From an uncultured Pseudomonadota bacterium (GTDB lineage Bacteria > Pseudomonadota > Alphaproteobacteria > RF32 > CAG-239): 46,790 nucleotides of DNA. Where the stretch lies: the NCBI GenBank assembly GCA_949295005.1, contig CASFJL010000011.1, forward strand, positions 1 through 46,790, written 5' to 3'. The notes under the pieces are model-generated. The model did not search any database and was not told where the DNA came from. It worked only from the letters and a program-made list of their open reading frames with translations. The stretch's first letter is position 1; each line of letters begins with the position of its first letter. A program made the position numbers and the translations under genes. Below are positions 19,080 through 26,784 of the stretch, in pieces.

Positions 19080-21512
19080 TTAGCCAACATTTAAATATTT
19101 TGTAACAAAGTTGTCTTCACCATATTCTTTGATGAGCTCTTCCACCAACAAAACATTTTTTCTTCCTGAATTATATAATTTTAAATATACGCCTAACCCA
19201 CTTAAATTTACATCCAAAATTACTGACTCTCCCGTTGCCGGACGTGATAGCAATATAGCATAAGGAAAATCTCTGTAACTACGACCAAAAATAAAATCTA
19301 ATTCACTCTGTGTTAAATTCCAGTTTGCATAATCTTCCATTTGCGCTTGCGGGTTTCTAAAAAATATTACGGTTTGGCATTGACCGCGAATAACTTCTCC
19401 CACTCCTAATGTATCTACAATATTGGGTTGTTGAAACGCACATAAATAGGCTTGTCTTTTTTTACGGCCTTCTTGCAATCCAATCATGAAATAGTCTCTA
19501 AACATTGGATGCTTTAACATCGGAGCTGTTTCATCTATCATAATCAATGCCGGAATACCTGCATCTCCGGTTTCTGACATAATTCTGTGCATGATATAAC
19601 TAATTACGGCCGGCGCCAGCGTTTCATCTTCAAATATATGAGTGAAATCAAATGCCATAAATCTTTTGCTTTTTAAATCCAGACTATCATCCGTGGCATT
19701 AAAAATATTTCCGTATTGTTCCGGATTGACCCACTTATACAATTCTCTACGCATTGTTCCGGTAGGAGAAAAACAACTCTTGTATAAATTTTTTAAAATC
19801 CTTTCTTCTGGTCTTAAATATTCAAATGACGTTGTAACCGCTCTTGATATTTCTTTTTCTGATAAAGCATCGTCTGCCATGGATATTGCCTTCATCCAAC
19901 GTCTTAAAAAGGCTCTATTTGTACCATTATCTTCACAATCAAATGGATTAAGAGAAACATTTTTCTCATCGCCATCAAAACCTATATATGCTCCGCCTAT
20001 CGCTCTTGTGAATATTTCAGCACCTCTATGTCTATCAAAAAAGAAGACTTTTAAATCTCTATGGCGCATTGCTTGCCCGGCCAAAAATGTCAATAATGTT
20101 GTTTTACCTTGTCCGGTCGGACCAATAATACAGCAGTGCGCAACCGCCGCTTCTTCTGAAGATACATGGAATTGGAAACGATACGGGGAGCCCGATGTGG
20201 TTCTAAAAATGCTGATTGCTCCTTTTCCCCAATCTGATTTGCTAAATCCTTCTGATGGTTTGTCAAAACATATCGCCGCAGCAACCACTCTTGATAAATA
20301 CAGATATGTTCTGGGATATGTATCATATGTTGGAAATTGATTGAAAAACGTAGCCTCACAAACCCAACCTTCTCTAACCGGTGTTACACTAAAGAGACGG
20401 CATATTCTTTGGACCTCACTTTCTCCAAACTCAACTTCTTCAATACTTTCCCCTCGAATAATTACAGACATGGAATATTCTGTTAAGGCTTGATAATTTG
20501 CATCACTATCATCAATTAAAGCTAAGGCTTCGCTATATTGATCAACAACTTCATCTGAAAAACTGGTAATAGTTGCCATCTTTCTTTGCTGCATTAATAA
20601 CGCTCTTGCATTGGCTCTGAATACGGGTTTGATATTATGCAGCAAAACCAATTCACAATCTATCGCAAGCAATGACGCAACCATTGATTCATCCATATAA
20701 TCTCCGGATGTGCGAATCCCCATGGTAATTTCATAAAATGTTTTTTCTCCGGAAAAAAACTTTATTATTCCATTTTCTCCGGTAAAATGAATATGATCCG
20801 CCGTTAACATCTGGTTTAACATAACACCTTGCGCACCTCTTACTTTGGGCTCCGGCTTTGAAATAGGACTGCATATTCTTGAATATACATATAAAGGGCT
20901 GTCTGATGCCGGACTTTCCGGTGTTTCATATAATGTTTTAACGCCATAATCATTTAATGTGGCTAACAATGCTTGAGAGGCATAGTTCAAATCTTTCAAT
21001 GCATCTTGTCTATCAGGAACAGATAATACAATATAATGCGTATTGGAAAACACTCTGTCTATATTATGTGACCAAACTTGAGAAACTTGCTCCAAAATCT
21101 GATTTCCAAAGTCTCCTTCATCTTCTTCCAAAGGAATCCTCTCTCTTAGCGTAATAACACGGCAAATTACCTGCATATCAGACATATTATCAATCCATGA
21201 CTTTCTAGCTTCCATCATGGACATTACTTTTTCTCCGGTTGCAAAGGTCAAATCAACGCCTTCCACCCTAAATACACGCACCATAGAGCCGTTATAACAT
21301 TTTATGGTAATACCGTCTGACATAATTTTATTAAAAGGTAAAAAGTCAGAAACCCTTGATTCATTTGGATGAGGCAAAATATAACGTCCGAATTTTGTCG
21401 CCCAAAATCCGGCAAATGCAGCCGCTGAAATAAAACCAATTATTGAAACAAAAACCTCCGTATTTGACAAACCTTGCACAAATACGTCAAAAAAATCTGA
21501 ATTAAGGTGCAA
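19080..21512 (-). CDS. virB4: VirB4-family T4SS ATPase
   Basis: 810 residues. An N-terminal membrane segment (FVSIIGFISAAAFAGFWATK) is followed by the CagE/VirB4 N-terminal domain and the RecA-like ATPase domain. Walker A is GPTGQGKT near residue 465, followed by VFFFDRHRG as usual in VirB4. Walker B is ALIMIDETAP near 656. VirB4 is the hexameric ATPase at the cytoplasmic base that powers pilus assembly and substrate passage. The start is an unusual TTG at 21512: it lies 7 bases after AAGGGG, overlaps the virB3 end by 11 bases, and keeps the membrane segment, whereas the next ATG would remove about 63 residues. Length is normal for the family. No relaxase or coupling protein gene is nearby, so conjugation is not indicated within this window. 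Confidence 0.95.
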   Translation of the reverse strand: MHLNSDFFDVFVQGLSNTEVFVSIIGFISAAAFAGFWATKFGRYILPHPNESRVSDFLPFNKIMSDGITIKCYNGSMVRVFRVEGVDLTFATGEKVMSMMEARKSWIDNMSDMQVICRVITLRERIPLEEDEGDFGNQILEQVSQVWSHNIDRVFSNTHYIVLSVPDRQDALKDLNYASQALLATLNDYGVKTLYETPESPASDSPLYVYSRICSPISKPEPKVRGAQGVMLNQMLTADHIHFTGENGIIKFFSGEKTFYEITMGIRTSGDYMDESMVASLLAIDCELVLLHNIKPVFRANARALLMQQRKMATITSFSDEVVDQYSEALALIDDSDANYQALTEYSMSVIIRGESIEEVEFGESEVQRICRLFSVTPVREGWVCEATFFNQFPTYDTYPRTYLYLSRVVAAAICFDKPSEGFSKSDWGKGAISIFRTTSGSPYRFQFHVSSEEAAVAHCCIIGPTGQGKTTLLTFLAGQAMRHRDLKVFFFDRHRGAEIFTRAIGGAYIGFDGDEKNVSLNPFDCEDNGTNRAFLRRWMKAISMADDALSEKEISRAVTTSFEYLRPEERILKNLYKSCFSPTGTMRRELYKWVNPEQYGNIFNATDDSLDLKSKRFMAFDFTHIFEDETLAPAVISYIMHRIMSETGDAGIPALIMIDETAPMLKHPMFRDYFMIGLQEGRKKRQAYLCAFQQPNIVDTLGVGEVIRGQCQTVIFFRNPQAQMEDYANWNLTQSELDFIFGRSYRDFPYAILLSRPATGESVILDVNLSGLGVYLKLYNSGRKNVLLVEELIKEYGEDNFVTKYLNVG

Positions 21513-21792
21513 ATTTCATCCCCTTTACTTTATATAAATTTTTAGTCTGTCGATATGTCTGCCCATATGCCTGCAACATATTTGACATATGCGGTTCTTT
21601 TATTCCGAAAGCGACAATAATGATATGAATAACCAAAACAGAAATAAGAAAAAACAACGGATTTATATCACCAATACCTATTGCCATAAACATTAACGGA
21701 AACTGAATACCTAAATTCATCAGCACCGGAACAAACGGCCCCCATAATATTTTTGGAGGATTAGCAACGGCTTTTAATATCATTTCTCTCAT
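21502..21792 (-). CDS. virB3: VirB3-like inner-membrane T4SS protein
   Basis: 96 residues from the ATG at 21792, which is preceded by AAAGGGAGAAAATA. Two closely spaced membrane helices (FVPVLMNLGIQFPLMFMAIG and FFLISVLVIHIIIVAFG) are followed by a basic cytoplasmic tail. Size, the N-terminal NPPKILWGPFVPVL block and the position directly before virB4 are typical of VirB3, which works with VirB4 at the inner membrane. A longer in-frame reading up to 21897 would run through a terminator-like hairpin and is not supported. The stop overlaps the virB4 start. Confidence 0.9.
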   Translation of the reverse strand: MREMILKAVANPPKILWGPFVPVLMNLGIQFPLMFMAIGIGDINPLFFLISVLVIHIIIVAFGIKEPHMSNMLQAYGQTYRQTKNLYKVKGMKFAP

Positions 21793-21866
21793 TATTTTCT
21801 CCCTTTGTTTTAATTTTGCCCAAATCTGATATATTTTGCAACCAAAACAAATATTTTCCACCGATG

Positions 21867-21912
21867 CAAAAAAAGATACTCTGCCTTTACTTTGCATTGT
21901 ATCTTTTTTTTG
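21867..21912 (-). terminator. Terminator-like hairpin between the fused pilin gene and virB3
   Basis: CAAAAAAAGATAC (21867-21879) pairs with GTATCTTTTTTTTG (21899-21912) around a 19-base loop. Read on the minus strand, the stem ends in a run of seven T, like an intrinsic terminator. It lies inside the operon, after the VirB2-like genes and before virB3-virB4. It could therefore reduce transcription of the machine genes relative to the pilin genes. The stem is AT-rich, so termination may be partial. Confidence 0.55.
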
Positions 21913-21940
21913 TGAATAAAGCGTTAAATATTATTATTTT

Positions 21941-23395
21941 TTACAAAGGAGGCATATCTATCTGCTCCGGTGCGCTAATTGTTACATCAACATTTGTTAC
22001 TCCTGTTCCTGACAACAAATCTTGTTGACCTCCACCGGACATATCAATATTAACAGCATCATGCCTTTCAATTACATCAAAACCTTTTTCATTTAATTTT
22101 TTAGACCCTTTTATTGTTCCTGATATGGCTTCTTTCGTCACGCCTTTTAACAAATTCATTCCGACAGAATTTGATCCATTTCCAATATCTTGTGTCAAAG
22201 TTCCGGTATCATTCAAATATGACAATCTATTCAACAAGCTATTAATCGTTGTTTCTGCAGCATCTTGACCGGTTTGTACTCCATCTATTTCTTTTCTTCC
22301 AACTGTATTATTTAAGTTTTTTGCTATTCCAACAGCACTTCCAATAGCCGTGTTAGCCAAATGTACTTTAATTTGATCCCCTGTTGAATCTGTATCCATG
22401 TTTCTGGTAAATCTATTGTCATAATTCATTGTACCAAGGCTTCCCAAAACATTACCAATAATATTACGCGAAACTTCACCTGTTGCTTGTCCGCCACTCA
22501 TAGAATTTTCTGACAAACTCTGGTTGTTTACACTTTGCAAGCCACCTATCAATCCTGTTAAAGCTGAACTGGCAACACCTTTTGATATTTGCCCTTTATT
22601 ATCTGAATCATCCATAAAATCAAGTAACAATCCTTTATTATTCAAATTGCCGACCGCGCTCAAAATACTGCCTAATACTTTTTGCGTTGTTTCTTTCCTT
22701 TTTTGTTTTTGTTCTGCTTTTTTCTTAGCCTCTTCCATTTCAGCTAAGGTACCTGAGATACCACTAGTATCTATGCTTAATTGCCCAATTCCGGCATTTA
22801 GACCCGCTGATGTATCTAAGCCTGCAATACTCCATTCTGAAGATTGTCCATTTTGCAACGCATTGCCGGTATTTTCTCCTCCATTTTCATTGGATGTTTG
22901 CCCCCCACAATCAATACCTGTTCCAGGGACACAATCTCCTGATGCCAATTGAGAACTATCTGTTTGTCCGCTTGTTCCACCACTCCCGGAGGTTTGAGAT
23001 GCCGGGTCAGATGCTGAGCCTGCCGTGCCCGAATAAGTGTTGCCGCTTGAACTATTTAAATAACTTCCATAACCTAATGCAGCATATTGTCCTCTGGCTC
23101 CTCTTGATGTGGCAAAATAATCAATAAACAAACCCACATTAGCCACTAAAAACAAACCAATTGCCAAGTTTGCAAACCATTTCCAGCTGATTTTTCCAAA
23201 AATTGCGCCAAAGGCAAATCCTATTAAACCAAATCCGGCAATTATAGTCGCTAGAGTTCCTATTCTTCTAACAACTTCATAGGCTTTTGTTCTAATTGCA
23301 TCAAAAACGTCTTCTGCATATGCGTCTCCACTCACTAGCACAAACAACATTACCCAAAGACCTAAGAGATAAATATTCTTAAAATTTGCTTTCAT
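21941..23395 (-). CDS. VirB2-like pilin domain fused to a long repeat tail
   Basis: 484 residues; ATG at 23395 with GGAGGTAAAC upstream. The signal peptide ends at AYAED. Residues about 30-105 are VirB2/TrbC-like: a short amphipathic start, then two membrane helices around GFAFGAIFGKISWKWFANLA, the same pattern as the three small pilins upstream (AIFGKLDWKKFS). A long tail then follows that normal VirB2 proteins (about 100-120 residues) lack: a Gly/Ser/Asn-rich linker with a few cysteines (to about 235), then about six degenerate repeats of 33-40 residues based on A-(I/L)-x-G-x-x-x-G-x-x-x-L-N-N, then an acidic end. It may be a pilus tip or baseplate variant, or an anchored surface protein; this is inference. 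Confidence 0.8.
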   Translation of the reverse strand: MKANFKNIYLLGLWVMLFVLVSGDAYAEDVFDAIRTKAYEVVRRIGTLATIIAGFGLIGFAFGAIFGKISWKWFANLAIGLFLVANVGLFIDYFATSRGARGQYAALGYGSYLNSSSGNTYSGTAGSASDPASQTSGSGGTSGQTDSSQLASGDCVPGTGIDCGGQTSNENGGENTGNALQNGQSSEWSIAGLDTSAGLNAGIGQLSIDTSGISGTLAEMEEAKKKAEQKQKRKETTQKVLGSILSAVGNLNNKGLLLDFMDDSDNKGQISKGVASSALTGLIGGLQSVNNQSLSENSMSGGQATGEVSRNIIGNVLGSLGTMNYDNRFTRNMDTDSTGDQIKVHLANTAIGSAVGIAKNLNNTVGRKEIDGVQTGQDAAETTINSLLNRLSYLNDTGTLTQDIGNGSNSVGMNLLKGVTKEAISGTIKGSKKLNEKGFDVIERHDAVNIDMSGGGQQDLLSGTGVTNVDVTISAPEQIDMPPL

Positions 23396-23404
23396 GTTTA
23401 CCTC

Positions 23405-23821
23405 CTATTTTAATGTATCTGAAATTCCTTCCGGAGATTGCCCCGTTAAAAAGGTAATAATTCCTCCGGTTAAACCAATCACCATCAAGCCTATAATAAT
23501 GGCACTCAACCACTTCCAATTCAGGTTGCCAAAAAAACCACCTATAGAAACAGCAATAATTCCCAAACCTGAGACAATATAAATGATATCTCTCATACCA
23601 TTGAATATTTCCACACCTTTGGCAATCAACTCTCCAAACAAACCTGTGTTTTCCTGCGCATAAGACGGAGAAATGTTCAATAGAACAAAAAATGAAACCA
23701 ATAAAACATATATTGAAAGTTTTTTTACCTGATAGTTATACACTTCCATTATTGTACGTTGCAACTTTACAAAAAAACAATAAAGGAGGTTATTATAATA
23801 TTGATAGATATATTTCATCAT
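23405..23821 (-). CDS. VirB2/TrbC-like pilin protein with N-terminal extension
   Basis: 138 residues as read from the ATG at 23821, which has a very strong AAAGGAGG site 5 bases upstream. A leader of about 35 residues precedes the hydrophobic signal core (IYVLLVSFFVLLN, cleavage near SYAQ). Two membrane helices follow around GGFFGNLNWKWLSAIIIGL, the VirB2-like pattern shared with its neighbours. An internal ATG at 23749 would give a conventional short signal peptide but has only a weak ribosome site. The start region lies within an 18-bp hairpin that hides the ribosome site. The gene is between the two tandem pilins and the fused pilin, and is a diverged paralogue of them. Confidence 0.75.
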   Translation of the reverse strand: MMKYIYQYYNNLLYCFFVKLQRTIMEVYNYQVKKLSIYVLLVSFFVLLNISPSYAQENTGLFGELIAKGVEIFNGMRDIIYIVSGLGIIAVSIGGFFGNLNWKWLSAIIIGLMVIGLTGGIITFLTGQSPEGISDTLK

Positions 23822-23837
23822 AACAACCTCCTTTATT
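23771..23837 (-). promoter_or_regulatory. SD-sequestering hairpin followed by a T tract (candidate attenuator)
   Basis: On the minus strand, 23837-23820 (containing AAAGGAGG and the first two bases of the start codon) can pair over 18 bp with 23796-23779, with a single G-U pair and no mismatch. The loop is 23 bases. Seven T follow directly, after one G (23777-23771). The structure can thus both hide the ribosome site of the pilin at 23405-23821 and act as an intrinsic terminator. A ribosome at the site would melt the left arm. Control of translation, of transcription, or of both is inferred. Confidence 0.7.
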
Positions 23838-23859
23838 CACCTTATTATGTTTTAATTTG

Positions 23860-24249
23860 TCAATTAGCTAATGAATTTGCACTTTTGGTAAATGAATCTT
23901 CAAAACTATTGCCTGTACCAGCCCATGAAGCTTCATTAGATCCAGTGGCATAATTGATAATTGAACTAGCAGCAGCCAAAATTGCCAATCCTACTGCCAA
24001 CATAGAGAATTTTTTCCAGTCCAATTTGCCAAAGATCGCGGCAAATGCTAAAACAACCAAACCAAAACCACCGACAATGAAAATAATGTTCTTTACTGCT
24101 TTAAACACAGAAACTGCTTTTGTTTGCGCAACTTTCATAACATCCGTTGTCGTAGCACTATCTTCTGCCCAAGCGCAATCAACCATACCCAAAGTTACAA
24201 ACAAAGCAATGGTCAAAATTGTGCAAATATTTCTTTTTATAAAATTCAT
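23860..24249 (-). CDS. VirB2/TrbC-like T4SS pilin (tandem copy 2)
   Basis: 129 residues with ATG at 24249 and AAGGAGATAGTT upstream. The signal peptide MNFIKRNICTILTIALFVTL is the same as in the neighbouring copy, with cleavage near AWAE. The mature protein has two membrane helices flanking AIFGKLDWKKFS and a short polar tail ending SFTKSANSLAN, as in VirB2 major pilins. The two copies are nearly identical up to the tail and differ mainly in the stretch after the signal and in the last 25 residues. This suggests a recent tandem duplication with divergence at exposed ends. It is the second gene of the T4SS operon. Confidence 0.85.
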   Translation of the reverse strand: MNFIKRNICTILTIALFVTLGMVDCAWAEDSATTTDVMKVAQTKAVSVFKAVKNIIFIVGGFGLVVLAFAAIFGKLDWKKFSMLAVGLAILAAASSIINYATGSNEASWAGTGNSFEDSFTKSANSLAN

Positions 24250-24294
24250 AACTATCTCCTTTCTACGCCTTATTATATTTTTAATTCATCAAAT

Positions 24295-24675
24295 TTATGA
24301 ACCTGCGCTAGATGTAAAAGAATCTCCCAAAGCATTATCAGAACCACCTACTTGATCACCTGTAGCGTAATTAATAATTGAACCTGCGGCGGCCAAAATT
24401 GCCAGGCCTACTGCCAACATTGAGAATTTTTTCCAATCCAATTTGCCAAAGATTGCAGCAAAAGCCAAAACAACCAAACCAAAACCACCAACGATGAAAA
24501 TGATCTTCTTTACAGCCTGAAATACAGTAATAGCTTTGGTTTGAGCCACGCCCATAACGTCTGGCGTACCGCTTGTCGTATCAGCCGCTTCCGCCCAAGC
24601 GCAATCGACCATACCCAAAGTTACAAACAAAGCAATGGTCAAAATTGTGCAAATATTTCTTTTAATGAAATTCAT
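24295..24675 (-). CDS. VirB2/TrbC-like T4SS pilin (tandem copy 1, first gene of operon)
   Basis: 126 residues from the ATG at 24675, with TTAAGGAGAGTG upstream. Longer readings to 24756 pass through the operon promoter and are rejected. The signal peptide and both membrane helices are almost identical to the copy at 23860-24249; the region after cleavage (AADTTSGTPDVMGV) and the C-terminus (GGSDNALGDSFTSSAGS) differ. VirB2 is the main pilus subunit, and duplication gives either dosage or alternative subunits. It is first in the operon, 42 bp from a good promoter, consistent with high expression. Confidence 0.86.
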   Translation of the reverse strand: MNFIKRNICTILTIALFVTLGMVDCAWAEAADTTSGTPDVMGVAQTKAITVFQAVKKIIFIVGGFGLVVLAFAAIFGKLDWKKFSMLAVGLAILAAAGSIINYATGDQVGGSDNALGDSFTSSAGS

Positions 24676-24717
24676 AACACTCTCCTTAATTTTTTTCAAA
24701 ACTTTAGCACTGTTTTT

Positions 24718-24746
24718 ATTATAGCGAAATTTTTCACTTTTTTCCA
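24718..24746 (-). promoter_or_regulatory. Sigma-70-type promoter of the T4SS operon
   Basis: On the minus strand: -35 TGGAAA (24746-24741), spacer of 17, -10 TATAAT (24723-24718). The -10 is a perfect consensus and the -35 matches 4 of 6. It lies 42 bp upstream of the first VirB2-like gene and points at the whole operon. Confidence 0.6.
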
Positions 24747-24917
24747 GTATTTTCATTCATATCAAAAAAGTATTAACATATTGTTTACAAATAATATTTT
24801 CCTACGTAACAAAAAATTCATATTCTAATCTATTGAATTATGCACAAATTTTTATATTTCCATCTTTCTTATTTTCAAAAAAAAATCCACAAAAAAATAT
24901 GATTTTTTTTTAACTTC

Positions 24918-24946
24918 TTGCCAAGAGTCGCATTTTGATTTATCTA
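24918..24946 (+). promoter_or_regulatory. Possible promoter of the type IVb pilus operon
   Basis: -35 TTGCCA (5 of 6), spacer of 17, and a weak -10 TATCTA (3 of 6), 18 bp before the first gene, which has GAGGGG as ribosome site. The rest of the divergent gap 24676-24964 is very AT-rich with no open reading frame of note. A shared regulator binding there is possible, but no operator is evident. Confidence 0.35.
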
Positions 24947-24964
24947 GTTTTTTGAGGGGTTATT

Positions 24965-26701
24965 ATGCTTAAAACAACACTTAAAACTTTTTTATGTAGT
25001 TTTGTTGTTTCTCTATCCGCCATTTTAACGGCTGACAGAGTGTTTTTTTATACCCCTGAAACTCCTCAAAAAGAAAGTAAAATTTATAGCAAAAACATTG
25101 TCTTATTTCTAAAATCAGATAAGGACAAACTTGCCTCTTCTTCTGTCCAACCTATTAAAAGAATTGCTTTGACAACTTCTATTGAAACAGCCCCTCAACC
25201 TGTTTTGCAAGATAAAAAAGAAGAGCAATTAAACGACACTAAATCAAAGTCAACAAATATTGAGTTAGTTGAAGATTTTTCTCCAGAACAAGATATTGTT
25301 TTGGCTAAAAAAGTGTCTCCTTTGCCAAATAATGAAGACAAAATCAATCAACCGACGGCAATAGAAAAACAAGATATTTTAGATATTTCTATTCAAAACA
25401 AAAAAGAAGATTTGCCAAACAAAAAAGAAATACAGCTTGCACAAGCAGAATCTGTAAAAGATGATATTGTTTTAGAAACTCCAGAAACTTTGTCTCTGAA
25501 GCCAAGCACGCTTATTGTTCAAAAAAAGGAGAAAGGTAAAGATATTATCTTAAAAAAAGTTGAGCAAAAGAACAAAAGCACCCCAAAATCTTCCCTGAAC
25601 AACAATTTTATTAAAACGGCAAAAATTGAAGAATCCACTATTATTCCTTTGGAAAAGCAACAAAATAACACTACAAATACCTCTCTCAATATTGTAAAAA
25701 ACATTGAAGATGAAGAAAATAATTCTGTGGCATTAAATGTGGCAAATACCCCTATTAAAAGCATGAAATCTGAAAATGTATCTTTAGAAAACAATTCCAA
25801 AGAGAAAAAAGAAACAAAATCTTGGATTTCTATGGCGGAAAAAGAGAAAAAAAACACATCCGAAATTTGGGACACTGCTCAAGGCAACAGTTTTTCAAAA
25901 AACTCTTTTTTAAATGAAAAAAACATTCAAAAACAAAACAAAGAAGTATCAAACACCATTATCACCCCTCAAAACACAAATGGAGAGATTCAACTTGCAG
26001 GTGAAACAATCCAAAATTTACTCATTCCAATCCCTGAAGAAATAATGAATGAAGAAAACATTGTTCCACAACTTATATCTTCACCAAAAAATAAAGGTTT
26101 GGAAGCTGAATTAGAAGCAAAAGGATTGGTTGTAAAAAAAGAAGAAGACATGAATAATCAAGACAAAATTGTCTCTGACACCCCAAACACTCAGAAAGAA
26201 GGTAGCAAAGAAGACAAAGATAATTCTGGCGGAATATTAAAAAGTTTAAGCAATATTTTTTCCGATTCAAAGCAAAATATTGAAGTCGGTGAATCTCCTC
26301 AAGAAGAAACCGACAACAGCTTGTTTTCTGCTTTTTCAAAAAAACAGAAAAAATTTATGAGTAAAATCTTGCCAACAGAAATAAGATTGTCTTTTCAACC
26401 AAACAGAGCAGAAATATCCGGACAAACGCTTAAATGGATTAAGGCTTTTGCACAAAAAACGGCAGAAGAAAATAATGTTGGACTTGAAATAAGAATTGAC
26501 GGCACAAGTTCTCCCCTTTTGCAAAGAAGACGGCTGAATCTTTTGCATAATATCCTTCTTTCAGAAGGTGCTAACCCTCAAAAAATTAAAACCGTATTTA
26601 CTGCAAGAGAACCCAATTCTTTTATTTTGAGAACAATTTTGGTTAGTAACAAAGAGGATAAAAAAGAAATAAAAAATAAAAATCAGTATATTCAATGGTA
26701 A
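24965..26701 (+). CDS. Envelope protein with OmpA-like C-terminal domain, first gene of pilus operon
   Basis: 578 residues. A hydrophobic N-terminal segment (LCSFVVSLSAILTA) acts as signal or membrane anchor. Residues about 40-450 are low-complexity, rich in K, E, N, S and T, probably unfolded. Residues about 465-560 resemble an OmpA-type peptidoglycan-binding domain: LSFQPNRAEISGQTLKWI, then PLLQRRRLNLLHNILLSEGA, which fits the family's LxxRRxxxVxxxL helix. It would span the periplasm and hold the pilus machine to the cell wall. It overlaps the region before the TcpQ/PilL-like gene and begins the T4b pilus operon. The R64 pil locus has no clear counterpart that I recognise. Confidence 0.78.
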   Translation: MLKTTLKTFLCSFVVSLSAILTADRVFFYTPETPQKESKIYSKNIVLFLKSDKDKLASSSVQPIKRIALTTSIETAPQPVLQDKKEEQLNDTKSKSTNIELVEDFSPEQDIVLAKKVSPLPNNEDKINQPTAIEKQDILDISIQNKKEDLPNKKEIQLAQAESVKDDIVLETPETLSLKPSTLIVQKKEKGKDIILKKVEQKNKSTPKSSLNNNFIKTAKIEESTIIPLEKQQNNTTNTSLNIVKNIEDEENNSVALNVANTPIKSMKSENVSLENNSKEKKETKSWISMAEKEKKNTSEIWDTAQGNSFSKNSFLNEKNIQKQNKEVSNTIITPQNTNGEIQLAGETIQNLLIPIPEEIMNEENIVPQLISSPKNKGLEAELEAKGLVVKKEEDMNNQDKIVSDTPNTQKEGSKEDKDNSGGILKSLSNIFSDSKQNIEVGESPQEETDNSLFSAFSKKQKKFMSKILPTEIRLSFQPNRAEISGQTLKWIKAFAQKTAEENNVGLEIRIDGTSSPLLQRRRLNLLHNILLSEGANPQKIKTVFTAREPNSFILRTILVSNKEDKKEIKNKNQYIQW

Positions 26702-26784
26702 TAAGTTGTTGCTTGCGCTTGATTATTTATTTTTCAGTATATATGATAGGTAAAAATATGAAAAAAATTGTAGGATCCGATATT

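Noticed and set aside
21502..21897. Longer virB3 reading starting at 21897
   Set aside because: The extra part crosses a terminator-like hairpin and lacks a ribosome site; ATG at 21792 is well supported.
1..24675. Conjugative plasmid or integrative element
   Set aside because: No relaxase, coupling protein, integrase, replication gene or attachment-site repeats are visible in the window.
24295..24756. Longer first pilin reading starting at 24756
   Set aside because: It would include the operon promoter and spoil the signal peptide; ATG at 24675 has a strong ribosome site.
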